A DNA stretch of 64,000 nucleotides from Bacteroidales bacterium (GCA_023229525.1 JALNZC010000018.1:10575-74574), one strand, 5' to 3'. Shown: positions 16,821 to 25,553, numbered from the stretch's first letter. Numbers and translations are program-made. Notes: a model not told the origin generated them from the sequence alone.

Positions 16821-17106
16821 CGATCTTGATCCGTTGCTGCATTCCCAATTACGCTTGGCAATTATGTCAATCCTGATAGGTATCGAAGAGGCTGATTTCG
16901 TCTTCATACGCGAAAAAACGGGAGCCTCAGCAGGAAATTTGAGCGTTCAACTTGACAAATTGATGGAGGCAGGTTATCTTGAGATAAGAAAATCGTTTAA
17001 GGGCAAATTCCCCCGGACAACCTGTAAAATAACTCCGCAGGGAATAGATGCTTTTGAAAACTATGTCAGGGCGTTACAGGAATATATCAAACCCGGTCAA
17101 CTCTGA
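16813..17106 (+). CDS. Winged-helix DNA-binding regulator (MarR/HTH_27-like)
   Basis: 97-aa regulator with the sequence LLHSQLRLAIMSILIG, then the recognition region REKTGASAGNLSVQLDKLMEAGYLEIRKSFKGKFPRTTCKITPQGIDAFENY, typical of the short winged-helix proteins (PF13601-like) that autoregulate a membrane partner. ATG 16813 overlaps the end of the membrane gene by 8 bp. The upstream longer frame is spurious. It converges on sufE with only 2 bp between stops, inside the SUF region, but a role in Fe-S control is only a guess. Confidence 0.85.
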   Translation: MYNDLDPLLHSQLRLAIMSILIGIEEADFVFIREKTGASAGNLSVQLDKLMEAGYLEIRKSFKGKFPRTTCKITPQGIDAFENYVRALQEYIKPGQL

Positions 17107-17108
17107 AA

Positions 17109-17540
17109 TCAGCTTTTTCCGGACAATTTTGTCTTAAATGCCAGGGCATACAGCTTCATTTGCTTCATCATATTGCTGAGGCCATTACTACGTGTAGGCG
17201 AAAGGTGTTCCTTCAACCCGATCTGATCGATGAATTCCAGTTTGGCATTCAGTATATCATCGGGCGTGTGGTTTGAAAGCACGCGGAGCAGCAGGTTGAC
17301 AATTCCATTCGTGATGATAGCGTCGCTATCGGCGGTAAAAACAATCTTTCCTTCAACGAGGACAGCATGCAACCATACTTTTGACTGGCAACCCGTGATC
17401 AGGTAGGGATCAGTTTTATATTGCGAATCAATTTTGGGTAATGATTTCCCCATCTCCACGAGTATATTGTACTTGTCGAGCCAGTCATCAAATGCGGAAA
17501 ACTCACTGACAATCTGTTCTTCAGTTTCTGTAATTGTCAT
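17109..17540 (-). CDS. sufE: SufE-type sulfur acceptor protein
   Basis: 143-aa sulfur-transfer partner of the cysteine desulfurase SufS. The persulfide-accepting cysteine is in LITGCQSKVWLHA, followed by FTADSDAIITNGIVNLLLRVLSNHTPDDI and HLSPTRSNGLSNMMKQMK, all family hallmarks. It is the last gene of the sufBCDS-DUF3795-sufE run, 36 bp after the DUF3795 gene. Confidence 0.93.
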   Translation of the reverse strand: MTITETEEQIVSEFSAFDDWLDKYNILVEMGKSLPKIDSQYKTDPYLITGCQSKVWLHAVLVEGKIVFTADSDAIITNGIVNLLLRVLSNHTPDDILNAKLEFIDQIGLKEHLSPTRSNGLSNMMKQMKLYALAFKTKLSGKS

Positions 17541-17576
17541 TCAGTCAAATATTAGTTTCTAGCCTTTCCCTGATTT

Positions 17577-17915
17577 TCAGTTCAAGTGTTTTAGATTCTG
17601 CAGGGCTTCGGGCATAAATTTATGTACTCCGGCCACGATTTGGCAACCATCCAGTTCAGGACATTCCCCGCAGGTTACATATCCTTTGGTATCTGCACAT
17701 TTGCGTATTTCACATTGCAAACAATGAGAGAATTTCACCCCTTCAACACGACAACCGGTACAGTTAATCGTCTCCGGGGTAATATCCGGAGCATTATACA
17801 TTTTTTGCCACTTTTCCGCAGTGGCTTTCCGCAGGTCATCATCATTCTGTATTGTAGCATTCCGGGCATCGCAAACCGAACAATCCAATCCGCAACAGGC
17901 AATTAGTTTTTCCAT
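17577..17915 (-). CDS. DUF3795 cysteine-rich protein inside the SUF operon
   Basis: 112 aa with thirteen cysteines, including CCGLDCSVCDA at the N-terminus, NCTGCRVEG, HCLQCEIRKCA and VTCGECPELDGCQ. This fits the DUF3795 family, whose function is unknown. The cysteine spacing could bind a metal or an Fe-S cluster; that is inference. It sits between sufS (66 bp upstream) and sufE (36 bp downstream), all on the minus strand. Confidence 0.85.
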   Translation of the reverse strand: MEKLIACCGLDCSVCDARNATIQNDDDLRKATAEKWQKMYNAPDITPETINCTGCRVEGVKFSHCLQCEIRKCADTKGYVTCGECPELDGCQIVAGVHKFMPEALQNLKHLN

Positions 17916-17981
17916 ATCACATCTTTTTTAATTATACGTAAAATTTCAACATCATTTTATTTATGATTTAGTATTCTGGCT

Positions 17982-19202
17982 TTATTCCAGCATTTTCTTT
18001 GCCTTTACAATTGCCGAAACCAATAAATCGATCTCTTGAAGGGTATTATAAAAAGCGAACGAAGCCCGCACAGTGCCGGGAATCTTCAAATAATTCATGA
18101 GGGGCATTGCACAGTGGTGACCGGTTCTGACAGCGATACCCATCTTGTCAATGATGGTCCCGACATCATATGGATGGATATCGCCGATGAGGAAAGAGAT
18201 CAGGCTGGTTTTGTGCACTGCCGTACCATAAATTTTCATACCATCAAGGTTTGCAAGCTTTCCGGAGGCATATTTAAGCAGGTTCTCCTCATACATTGCA
18301 ATATTTTCCATTCCCAGCTCTTTCAGATAATGAACGGCGGCACGAAGCCCTGCAACGCCTTCCACATTAGGGGTTCCGGCCTCAAACTTAAACGGCAACT
18401 CATTAAACGTGGTATGATCGACATATACCTCTTTGATCATCTCTCCGCCCAGCTGATAGGGGGGCAATTCCTCCAAATACTTCTCCTTCCCGTAAAGCAC
18501 GCCAATTCCCATGGGAGCATACATTTTATGTCCTGAAAAACAATAAAAATCACAATCAAGATCCTGCATATCCACCTGCAAATGTGAAACCCCCTGCGCA
18601 CCATCGATCAAAACCGGAATATTATTCCGGTGCGCAACAGCGATGATCTCCTTCACCGGATTAATAGTTCCCAAAACATTCGATACATGTGTCAGAACAA
18701 TGAGACGGGTCTTTTCATTGATCATCCCGTATAATTCATCCAGATCCAGTTCCCCCCGTTCATTGATTCCCGCAACCCTGAATCCGGCGCCATGTTCCAG
18801 ACACATCTGTTGCCATGGAACAAAGCTTGAATGGTGCTCCATGATGGTGGAGATCACTTCGTCACCGGGTTTTATGTACCGTTTTCCAAATGATGATGCT
18901 ACCAGGTTAAGCGATTCCGTGGCGCCTTTGGTAAAGATAATCTCATGTGTACTCCGTGCATTGATGAATTCGCGGATCTCCTTTCGCGCCTCTTCATATG
19001 CTTCCGTCGCCTTCATACTCAGGTAATGCACTCCGCGGTGGATATTGCAATTGTCATGTTCATAATAATGACGGATGGCATCAATAACCTGTACCGGCTT
19101 TTGTGTGGAAGCGGCATTGTCGAAGTACACCAGCGGACGATTGTAAATCTGCTGATGCAGGATAGGAAACTCGGATCTTATTTTATCGATGGGAAAAAAC
19201 AC
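17982..19202 (-). CDS. sufS: SufS-type cysteine desulfurase
   Basis: PLP enzyme that takes sulfur from cysteine and passes it to SufE for Fe-S cluster assembly. The 406-aa protein shows YFDNAASTQKP, HRGVHYLSMKATEAYE, the ATESLNLVA helix, the PLP lysine in FSGHKMYAPMGIGVLYG and the catalytic cysteine in RTGHHCAMPLM. Length and order are normal for group II desulfurases. It follows sufD, from which it is separated by a composite repeat at 19222-19340. Confidence 0.96.
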   Translation of the reverse strand: MFFPIDKIRSEFPILHQQIYNRPLVYFDNAASTQKPVQVIDAIRHYYEHDNCNIHRGVHYLSMKATEAYEEARKEIREFINARSTHEIIFTKGATESLNLVASSFGKRYIKPGDEVISTIMEHHSSFVPWQQMCLEHGAGFRVAGINERGELDLDELYGMINEKTRLIVLTHVSNVLGTINPVKEIIAVAHRNNIPVLIDGAQGVSHLQVDMQDLDCDFYCFSGHKMYAPMGIGVLYGKEKYLEELPPYQLGGEMIKEVYVDHTTFNELPFKFEAGTPNVEGVAGLRAAVHYLKELGMENIAMYEENLLKYASGKLANLDGMKIYGTAVHKTSLISFLIGDIHPYDVGTIIDKMGIAVRTGHHCAMPLMNYLKIPGTVRASFAFYNTLQEIDLLVSAIVKAKKMLE

Positions 19203-19221
19203 TTGGATTTACGAGTTTTAG

Positions 19222-19340
19222 ATTGAAAAAAGATTTGAAAATTTGAAGATGTGAAAATTTGAAAATGTGAAGATTTGAAAATGAATATATAATTTTGATT
19301 TTTGAGTTGTAGTTTTGAATTTTGAATTTTGAATTTTGAG
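19222..19340. repeat. Composite repeat between sufD and sufS
   Basis: AAATTTGAAGATGTG-type units are followed by GAAAATGAATATATAA, then TTTTGATTTTTGAGTTGTAG and TTTTGAA units. Module order and the central module match 4442-4570 closely. Confidence 0.85.
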
Positions 19341-19360
19341 TTTTTATCCCCTATTTCCTA

Positions 19361-20770
19361 TCATATTTTCGACATGTCGATTTTGAATTCCACCGGTTGT
19401 TCGGGAGTACTGCAGTGAAGTACACATTGTTCGCAGATCTGGAGCTCGCCCTGGAGACGTTTTTTGACCATATCCTCTATCCGCTGGCGCAACTGGGGAA
19501 TGGCGATCTTCCCAACGATCTCATTGGCAAAGGCAAACATCAGCAACATGCGGGCACTCTCTTCGCCGATACCGCGCTGGCGAAGATAAAATAATGCTTC
19601 TGAGTCGAGCTGGCCGGTTGTGGAACCGTGAGAACATTTAACGTCGTCGTTATAGATCTCGAGGAATGGTTTTGAATTGACCCGTGCCGTATCAGTAAGT
19701 AAAATATTTTTATTGGTCTGGCGTGCGTCGGTCCCGGTGGAATTCCTGCGGACCAGCACATGCCCGTTGAACACCCCGTGTGCATTTTCATCCAGAATTC
19801 CTTTGAAGATTTCATTGCTTGTGCAATCCGGAGAAGCATGATCCACAAACACATGATTATCGATATGCTGCCGGCGATCCATCAGGTAAAGTCCGTAGAT
19901 ATCGGCATTCCCGTGAGTTCCATTGAACAATACCCGGATGTTGTTGCGAAGCAGTCCACCGTTGAGCGACAGGTAGTGTGATTCAAGATTGGCAGCGGCT
20001 TCCAATTGAAAATAGACGGTGCTGATCAGGGTGCTGTTGTTGTTCAGGTTTTGCAGTTTATAGTGATCCAAAAAAGCGTTTTCACCCAGGAATATCTCGG
20101 TGACAATGTTCGAAAAGCTGGCCTGCTGGTTGTAGGAGTCGTCGCAATGCACAAGTGACAGACTGGCATTGTCCCCGATCACGATGAGGTTTCGTGACTG
20201 CAGGAAGAGGTTTTCATAGTGATGGATCACGTTGATCAGTTGTACCGGTTTTGTACTTTTCACCCCCGCCGGCACATAGATAAAAATCCCGTCCTGTGCA
20301 AAGGCCGTATTCATCGCTGTGAATACTTCGGCCGTATCTCCGGTGGCCCGGCTGTAATACTTATCAACCAGGGCCGGATATTTCTTTTTCGCTTCAGCCA
20401 GGCTACCCATGATGATCCCGTTGCCAAGCTCCATCAGGGGTACCTCTTTCGACACATACCATCCGTTCAACTGTCCGATGATGGCGGTATCGAGATGGGG
20501 AATATTACATCGGAATACCTTTTGAACATCTTCTTCCGGAAGGGGATGAAGGTAATAATCATATCCGCGTTCAAGGCTATCCTTCAGATCTGTATGACGC
20601 CAGGCTTCCATCTTTGTGTCGGGAAATCCAAGTTTTCCGAATAAGATGAATGCTTTATCACGTATCTCAGAAAGTAAGGCGGTATCGTTCGATGCCAAAA
20701 CCTGACGGTTGGATTCGAATAAATGTACCATCCGTTCGAGAGTAATACTTTGTTGAACTGTTGTTTCCAT
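19361..20770 (-). CDS. sufD: Fe-S cluster assembly scaffold component SufD
   Basis: 469-aa beta-helix protein that forms the SufBC2D scaffold complex. Features are the MEAWRHTDLKDSLERGYDYY region, GIFIYVPAGVKSTKPVQLIN, the helix core and the C-terminal KCSHGSTTGQLDSEALFYLRQRGIGEESARMLLMFAFANEI typical of SufB/SufD proteins. Start ATG 20770 gives METTVQQ; the longer open frame overlaps sufC. It begins 14 bp after the sufC stop. Confidence 0.94.
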   Translation of the reverse strand: METTVQQSITLERMVHLFESNRQVLASNDTALLSEIRDKAFILFGKLGFPDTKMEAWRHTDLKDSLERGYDYYLHPLPEEDVQKVFRCNIPHLDTAIIGQLNGWYVSKEVPLMELGNGIIMGSLAEAKKKYPALVDKYYSRATGDTAEVFTAMNTAFAQDGIFIYVPAGVKSTKPVQLINVIHHYENLFLQSRNLIVIGDNASLSLVHCDDSYNQQASFSNIVTEIFLGENAFLDHYKLQNLNNNSTLISTVYFQLEAAANLESHYLSLNGGLLRNNIRVLFNGTHGNADIYGLYLMDRRQHIDNHVFVDHASPDCTSNEIFKGILDENAHGVFNGHVLVRRNSTGTDARQTNKNILLTDTARVNSKPFLEIYNDDVKCSHGSTTGQLDSEALFYLRQRGIGEESARMLLMFAFANEIVGKIAIPQLRQRIEDMVKKRLQGELQICEQCVLHCSTPEQPVEFKIDMSKI

Positions 20771-20783
20771 CTCGAACGGTTTT

Positions 20784-21539
20784 CTATTCCACCTGTTCTT
20801 TTTTGATCCAGTCATAACCCCTTTCTTCCAGTTCCAATGCCAGTTCTTTGCCGCCCGACTTGACAATTTTTCCTTCAAAAAGGACATGTACATAATCGGG
20901 GATGATATAATCGAGCAATCGCTGGTAGTGCGTGATCACCACAAAGGCGTTGTCGGGGCGACGCAACTTGTTTACACCGTTAGCCACAATACGCAGGGCA
21001 TCAATATCAAGACCGGAATCGGTTTCATCGAGGATCGCCAGCATAGGTTCAAGCATAGCCATCTGGAAGATCTCGTTCTTTTTCTTTTCACCACCCGAAA
21101 AACCTTCGTTGACAGAACGGTTGGTAAGGTTGGAAGTGATCTCCACCAGCTTTTTCTTTTCTTCCATCATCTTGATGAATTCGCTGGCTGAAAGGGCATC
21201 CAGCCCTTTGTATTTACGGATCTCATTTACTGCCGTACGCATGAAATTGGTGATGCTTACCCCAGGTATTTCCACGGGATACTGGAAGCCGAGAAATATC
21301 CCTTCACGAGCCCGTTCTTCTACCGATAATTTCTGAAGATTTTTTCCTTTGTACAGAATTTCACCGGATGTCATTTCAAATACTTCACGGCCGGCAATCA
21401 CCGATGCAAGGGTACTTTTTCCGGTGCCATTCGGTCCCATAATAGCGTGTACCTCACCCCTGTTCACTTCGAGATTAACCCCATTCAGGATTTCTTTTCC
21501 CTGAACAGAGGCATGCAGGTTTTTAATGCTTAACAACAT
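20784..21539 (-). CDS. sufC: Fe-S cluster assembly ATPase SufC
   Basis: 251-aa ABC-type ATPase of the SufBC2D complex. Walker A is GPNGTGKST (about residues 36-44), the signature is GFSGGEKKKNEIFQM and Walker B LAILDETDSGLD, the SufC-specific form. The switch histidine is in FVVITHYQRLLDYI. It is separated from sufB by a 273-bp gap holding a palindromic insertion and repeats, unusual for an operon whose genes otherwise abut. Confidence 0.97.
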   Translation of the reverse strand: MLLSIKNLHASVQGKEILNGVNLEVNRGEVHAIMGPNGTGKSTLASVIAGREVFEMTSGEILYKGKNLQKLSVEERAREGIFLGFQYPVEIPGVSITNFMRTAVNEIRKYKGLDALSASEFIKMMEEKKKLVEITSNLTNRSVNEGFSGGEKKKNEIFQMAMLEPMLAILDETDSGLDIDALRIVANGVNKLRRPDNAFVVITHYQRLLDYIIPDYVHVLFEGKIVKSGGKELALELEERGYDWIKKEQVE

Positions 21540-21543
21540 GATC

Positions 21544-21612
21544 TGCTAATTAACAAATTCAAAACTCAAAAGTCAAAAGTCAAAACTAAAGTTCAAAACT
21601 CAAAAGTAAAAA
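21544..21612. repeat. Left part of a split composite repeat (CAAAACTCAAAAGTC-type)
   Basis: Read on the minus strand, this is TTTTGAGTTTTGAACTTTAG-type DNA, the 3' module of the composite repeat seen at 4442 and 19222. The matching 5' module (TTTGGAAATTTGAAGATGAAT) is at 21762-21808, on the other side of the palindromic element. Confidence 0.75.
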
Positions 21613-21614
21613 AT

Positions 21615-21760
21615 TTGCTTAAATCGGACTATCCACCACCAAAGGAGGTGGCTTTTCGCCCGATTTATGGCTTCGCCACCGCAAATTCTTTTTAAAAAAC
21701 CGGCAAAGCCAAACATACATTACCACCGTCAAAGACGGTGGGTTTTAAAGTCGTACTAAA
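21615..21760. mobile_element. Short palindrome-ended element, possibly an IS200/IS605-type non-autonomous insertion
   Basis: Two related hairpins bound this stretch: CCACCACC-AAA-GGAGGTGG at 21633-21651 (one A-A mismatch) and CCACCGTC-AAA-GACGGTGG at 21723-21741 (perfect). Both start CCACC and have an AAA loop. Subterminal hairpins of like sequence at both ends, with no inverted terminal repeats or coding capacity, fit a small PATE/MITE derived from IS200/IS605. It sits between the two halves of a composite repeat, as if inserted there, within the sufC-sufB gap. Confidence 0.5.
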
Positions 21761-21761
21761 A

Positions 21762-21808
21762 TTCATCTTCAAATTTCCAAATTTCCAAATTTTCAAATCT
21801 CCAAATCA
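21762..21808. repeat. Right part of the split composite repeat (CAAATTTCCAAATTTC-type)
   Basis: On the minus strand, ATTTGGAGATTTGAAAATTTGG-like units run into GAAGATGAAT, the 5' array and junction of the composite repeat family. It abuts the sufB stop. Confidence 0.75.
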
Positions 21809-21812
21809 TTAA

Positions 21813-23261
21813 TCATCCCACGCTTCCCTCCAGACTGATCGACAGTAGCTTCTGTGCTTCCACCGCAAATTCCATGGGTAGTTGCTTAAGCACTTCTTTG
21901 GCATAACCGTTAACGATAAGGCCGATGGCGCTTTCCATGTCAATTCCACGCTGCTGGCAGTAAAAAAGCTGGTCCTCGCTAATCTTTGAGGTAGTCGCTT
22001 CATGTTCCACAATCGACGATTTATTTTCTACCTGGATGTAAGGGAAGGTATGTGCCCCGCACTGGGAACCAAGAAGCAAAGAGTCGCACTGACTGTAATT
22101 CCGTGAATTAACGGCATTTTTCGTGATCCTTACAAGTCCGCGGTATGAATTGTTACCCTTTCCGGCAGAAATCCCTTTTGAGATGATGGTACTGCGTGTA
22201 TTTTTGCCCAGATGCTGCATCTTGGTACCGGTATCGGCCTGTTGGTGGTTATTTGTAACAGCGACGGAATAGAACTCTCCCACCGAATTATCGCCCAGCA
22301 AAATACAACTGGGATATTTCCAGGTGATGGCAGATCCTGTTTCTACCTGTGTCCAACTGATCTTTGCATTGCTTCCTTTACAGATACCGCGTTTGGTAAC
22401 AAAATTATAGATACCGCCCTTACCGTTTTTATCCCCCGGATACCAGTTTTGCACCGTGGAATATTTTACCTCCGCATCCTTCATGGCCACGATCTCAACG
22501 ATGGCGGCATGAAGCTGGTTTTCGTCACGCTGAGGCGCTGTACACCCCTCCATATAACTTACGTAAGACCCTTCCTCAGCCACAATGAGTGTACGTTCAA
22601 ACTGACCGGTATTGGCGGCATTGATCCGAAAATAGGTGGACAGTTCCACCGGGCACCGTACCCCTTTGGGAATATAACAAAAAGAACCGTCGCTGAAAAC
22701 GGCTGAATTCAGAGAGGCGAAAAAATTATCAGTGTATGGGACTACGGAACCCATGTATTGTTTCACCAGATTTGGATGCTTCAGTACCGCTTCACTGAAA
22801 GAACAAAAGATAATGCCGTATTTGGAAAGGGTTTCCGTAAAGGTAGTCTTTACTGAAACGCTGTCGATAACAGCATCTACCGCTACTCCTGATAATTTCT
22901 TCTGCTCCTCCAGCGAAATTCCAAGTTTATTGAAAGTAGCCAATAAATCAGGATCGACCTGGTCGAGGTTTTCCAGTTGATGTTTTTTCTTTGGGGCTGC
23001 ATAATAAATGATGTCCTGAAAATTGATCGGATCTATATGTAAATGGGCCCATTTGGGTTGTGTCATGGTGAGCCAGTGACGAAACGCTTTCAGGCGGAAC
23101 TCCAATAAAAATTCGGGTTCCTGTTTTTTAGCAGAAATGAACCGGATGGTGTCTTCGGTGAGTCCGCGAGGGGCGAATTCTGTGTCAATGTCCGTGACGA
23201 AACCATACTTATAATCCCCCTGGGTAAATTCGCCGATTATTTTATTTGAATCGGATTCCAT
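21813..23261 (-). CDS. sufB: Fe-S cluster assembly scaffold SufB
   Basis: 482-aa scaffold protein of the SufBC2D complex on which Fe-S clusters are built. It has the family N-terminus YKYGFVTDIDTEFAPRGLTEDTIRFISAKK, then SGVAVDAVIDSVSVKTT, GVRCPVELSTYFRINAANTGQFERTLIVAEEGSYVSYMEGCTAP and SRNYSQCDSLLLGSQCGAHTFPYI with conserved cysteines. The C-terminus has EHEATTSKISEDQLFYCQQRG. It is the first gene of the SUF run, with a TAACTTTG promoter box 70 bp upstream. Confidence 0.97.
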   Translation of the reverse strand: MESDSNKIIGEFTQGDYKYGFVTDIDTEFAPRGLTEDTIRFISAKKQEPEFLLEFRLKAFRHWLTMTQPKWAHLHIDPINFQDIIYYAAPKKKHQLENLDQVDPDLLATFNKLGISLEEQKKLSGVAVDAVIDSVSVKTTFTETLSKYGIIFCSFSEAVLKHPNLVKQYMGSVVPYTDNFFASLNSAVFSDGSFCYIPKGVRCPVELSTYFRINAANTGQFERTLIVAEEGSYVSYMEGCTAPQRDENQLHAAIVEIVAMKDAEVKYSTVQNWYPGDKNGKGGIYNFVTKRGICKGSNAKISWTQVETGSAITWKYPSCILLGDNSVGEFYSVAVTNNHQQADTGTKMQHLGKNTRSTIISKGISAGKGNNSYRGLVRITKNAVNSRNYSQCDSLLLGSQCGAHTFPYIQVENKSSIVEHEATTSKISEDQLFYCQQRGIDMESAIGLIVNGYAKEVLKQLPMEFAVEAQKLLSISLEGSVG

Positions 23262-23330
23262 TGTTATTGAAATTTAGAACAAATCTTAGTATTTTTTAAC
23301 TCCAGGCGAACTGTTTGATAAATCCAGATA

Positions 23331-23338
23331 CAAAGTTA
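23331..23338 (-). promoter_or_regulatory. Candidate -7 box TAACTTTG for the suf operon
   Basis: CGTAACTTTG on the minus strand, about 70 bp before the sufB start, matches TAnnTTTG and is identical over ten bases to the box before sufT. The expected TTTG -33 is missing. No IscR/SufR-like palindrome was noticed. Confidence 0.45.
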
Positions 23339-23397
23339 CGATAATTTAGGTATTTGAATGCCTGATTAAAAAAATATTGAAATAAGGAATGGAATCG

Positions 23398-23988
23398 TTA
23401 GTAAAGTTTATAGGATACCAGTTCTGTCGTTTCTGCTATTTTCGAGGTTCCGGTGCCAGGTGCATATACGGTATGTTTAACCAACCCGTAACCCGGGGCG
23501 AGATATTCTTCACATTCATATCCCTGCTTGTAATGAACCATATGATAGTGATAGCAATTAAAGATTCCGGCTGGGACTTTAACAGTTTCATTGACAGACA
23601 CTATTGTCACGTAGGAACTGTCGGCTGTCAAATACTGGTCATTAACGGTTGATGGATATTTCCAGAAAAGGTCACTTTTCATGACAGATGGCGATTTCCC
23701 TTCAAATATATACCACCAGCCCCGGGCAGTATTTCTGCAAACCGTACGTATAACAGTGTCGTAGGTAAGTATAAACCACTGTTCCTGGTTAATGAGGGTG
23801 TCTTTTAACACATCATTGACGTGAATAGTATGAGTGGAATCAGCAATGGTCGTTTGAAAAGTCCAGTGATTACCCACATTAAGGGGAAAAATCTGAGTCT
23901 GAAAAGGGGTTGGGCTATACTCTTTCCTGCACGAAATCAGCAGAAGAAGAAAAAAAATGACAAAAAGTGCATTGGTTATTTGTTTCAT
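23398..23988 (-). CDS. Lipoprotein of unknown function
   Basis: 196 aa with a lipoprotein signal (NALFVIFFLLLLISC; lipobox LISC, so Cys20 is probably lipidated). The mature part is beta-rich, with FPLNVGNHWTFQTT near the N-terminus and VPAGIFNCYHYHMVHYK and EEYLAPGYGLVKHTVY near the end. This layout recurs in small Bacteroidota outer-membrane lipoproteins of unknown role. It follows the frame-shifted hydrolase lipoprotein by about 55 bp on the same strand, so the two may be co-transcribed. Confidence 0.75.
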   Translation of the reverse strand: MKQITNALFVIFFLLLLISCRKEYSPTPFQTQIFPLNVGNHWTFQTTIADSTHTIHVNDVLKDTLINQEQWFILTYDTVIRTVCRNTARGWWYIFEGKSPSVMKSDLFWKYPSTVNDQYLTADSSYVTIVSVNETVKVPAGIFNCYHYHMVHYKQGYECEEYLAPGYGLVKHTVYAPGTGTSKIAETTELVSYKLY

Positions 23989-24044
23989 ATATTATTGTTG
24001 TTAGAAGCAGGTTGTTTCAATTGTTCGACACCTATTTTATCTTT

Positions 24045-25414
24045 CTATTTCGAATGCTTATATATCCATTTGGCGCCTTCTAAAAAAGCTTTGGGAGCAA
24101 CAGTCACATGAATGGTTCCCCTGTCGGGGTTAAGTTCAACAGGACCATATTCCACATAATCAATGTTTGTCAGTAGGAGATCCGAAAACCTTTTCCTGGC
24201 AACAAGAAAATTACCAAAAGGAACACAATCATCATTATTACAATGCCAGAGCAACATTTTTGATTTCGGAGCCCAGTTCACATAGGCATTGTTCTCATAT
24301 ACTATCTGGTAAGCTTTACTGCTGAAATTCTTAAGGGAGTCATAAAAGGAATCGGTAAATACCTTTTTTAAAATCTTGTCGGAAGGCATTTTACCGTTTA
24401 CAACTGTTTCATCATAAAATCCGGTGGTGTATTTTGGAATATCTGTTTTATAGGGTTCTTTTAGCATTGCTTCATATGAAAATGCATTTGGATAAATGGT
24501 GTTATACCCTACCAACATCATCGGTAAAAAGTAAGGAACCGGAAAGGGTTTGTCCGCCAGCATAACATCCAGCATGGTGCCGGATAGATCATAAGGCCCA
24601 TCCATACAAACAACGCCCGACAGGTTTACATTTCTTGCCTCGAGTTCCCTGGCGGCTGCCATGGTTACATATCCACCTTCCGAAAATCCATAAAGGAAAG
24701 TTTCCCATTCCATTTTACATAAGCATTTTGATCGCAACCCAGGGAATTCTGTGCCGCCTCCACCATATCGGCAGTAGCATTGGCCAGCCTTTCCCTGATG
24801 ACATAGGGATGATTTTCTCCAATGTCGTCCCCCATTCCCTGATAATCGGGCATAATAATGATCCAATTGTAGTAGCATGCCATAACATCGGCAATGACCA
24901 TTTCCGGGAAATCTTTCCAATCACTCCATTTGGCACTTTTCCATTTGGATGGCGCCAGTTTTTTAAGTATTTGTGTGCCATGATTTACAGAGATAATAGG
25001 AGCATTCACCCTGCCAAAAGGGGGCAAATTCCATGGATAAATAAGGAGACCGGTCAGTTGGATTTTATTTCCATTGTTATCTGTGGAAGTGTATTTTACT
25101 ACTTCATGGGCTATCGGTTTGAGTTCCAGGGCGCCGGGTAATTGGGTTATCGTTTCCCTGTAAAAATCATTATAATCGAAATAGGTAGAATCATCCGGAA
25201 GCAGTTGTAACTGGTCAAGGACATCCTGTGCATTCCGTTCAGTGTGGTCAACAACCTCAAATCCACCTCCTGTTAACGGGGAACATTCCGGCCCGGGATT
25301 ATTTTTTTTCCTGCAGGAAGTGATCAGAATAAACACAACGAGGAATAGGAAAAATCCTGTTGCGGTTTTTATAAGATCACGGTTCGGTCTAGAAATCAAT
25401 GTTTGTTTTTTCAT
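24045..25414 (-). pseudogene. Frame-shifted secreted alpha/beta hydrolase lipoprotein (lipase/esterase-like)
   Basis: Two overlapping frames make one protein of about 457 aa. The first (25414 to 24665) has a lipoprotein signal ending ITSC, NHGTQI and PDYQGMGD and then runs out as SFMDFRKVDM. The second frame picks up with the nucleophile motif GFSEGG (serine in GxSxG), MDGPYDLSG, KSKMLLWHCNNDDCVPFGNF (acid) and a histidine in GTIHVTVAPKAF. One added T in the TTT (AAA at 24697-24699 on plus) would restore KLFLYGFSEGGYV. Either the gene is inactivated or the assembly lost a base. The substrate is unknown. Confidence 0.8.
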
Positions 25415-25444
25415 ATTGTCCTTCCATTCTTATCATTTGGTATA

Positions 25445-25553
25445 AATCAATTGGCATGAACCCCAGGCCCTGGACCCGAATTCCTCCTTCTTCTTTCGTC
25501 CTTCGTCTTTCGTCCTTCGTCCTTCTTAAGGTCCGGGGATGAGATGATTAAAT
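25445..25553. repeat. Dispersed two-hairpin element, copy C, interrupted by a heptamer array
   Basis: The start AATCAATTGGCATGAACCCC and the end GGGGATGAGATGATTAAA match copy B. The central part, including hairpin 1 and most of hairpin 2, is replaced by TTCGTCC-type heptamers (25491-25530), the complement of the GGACGAA family. Confidence 0.8.
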
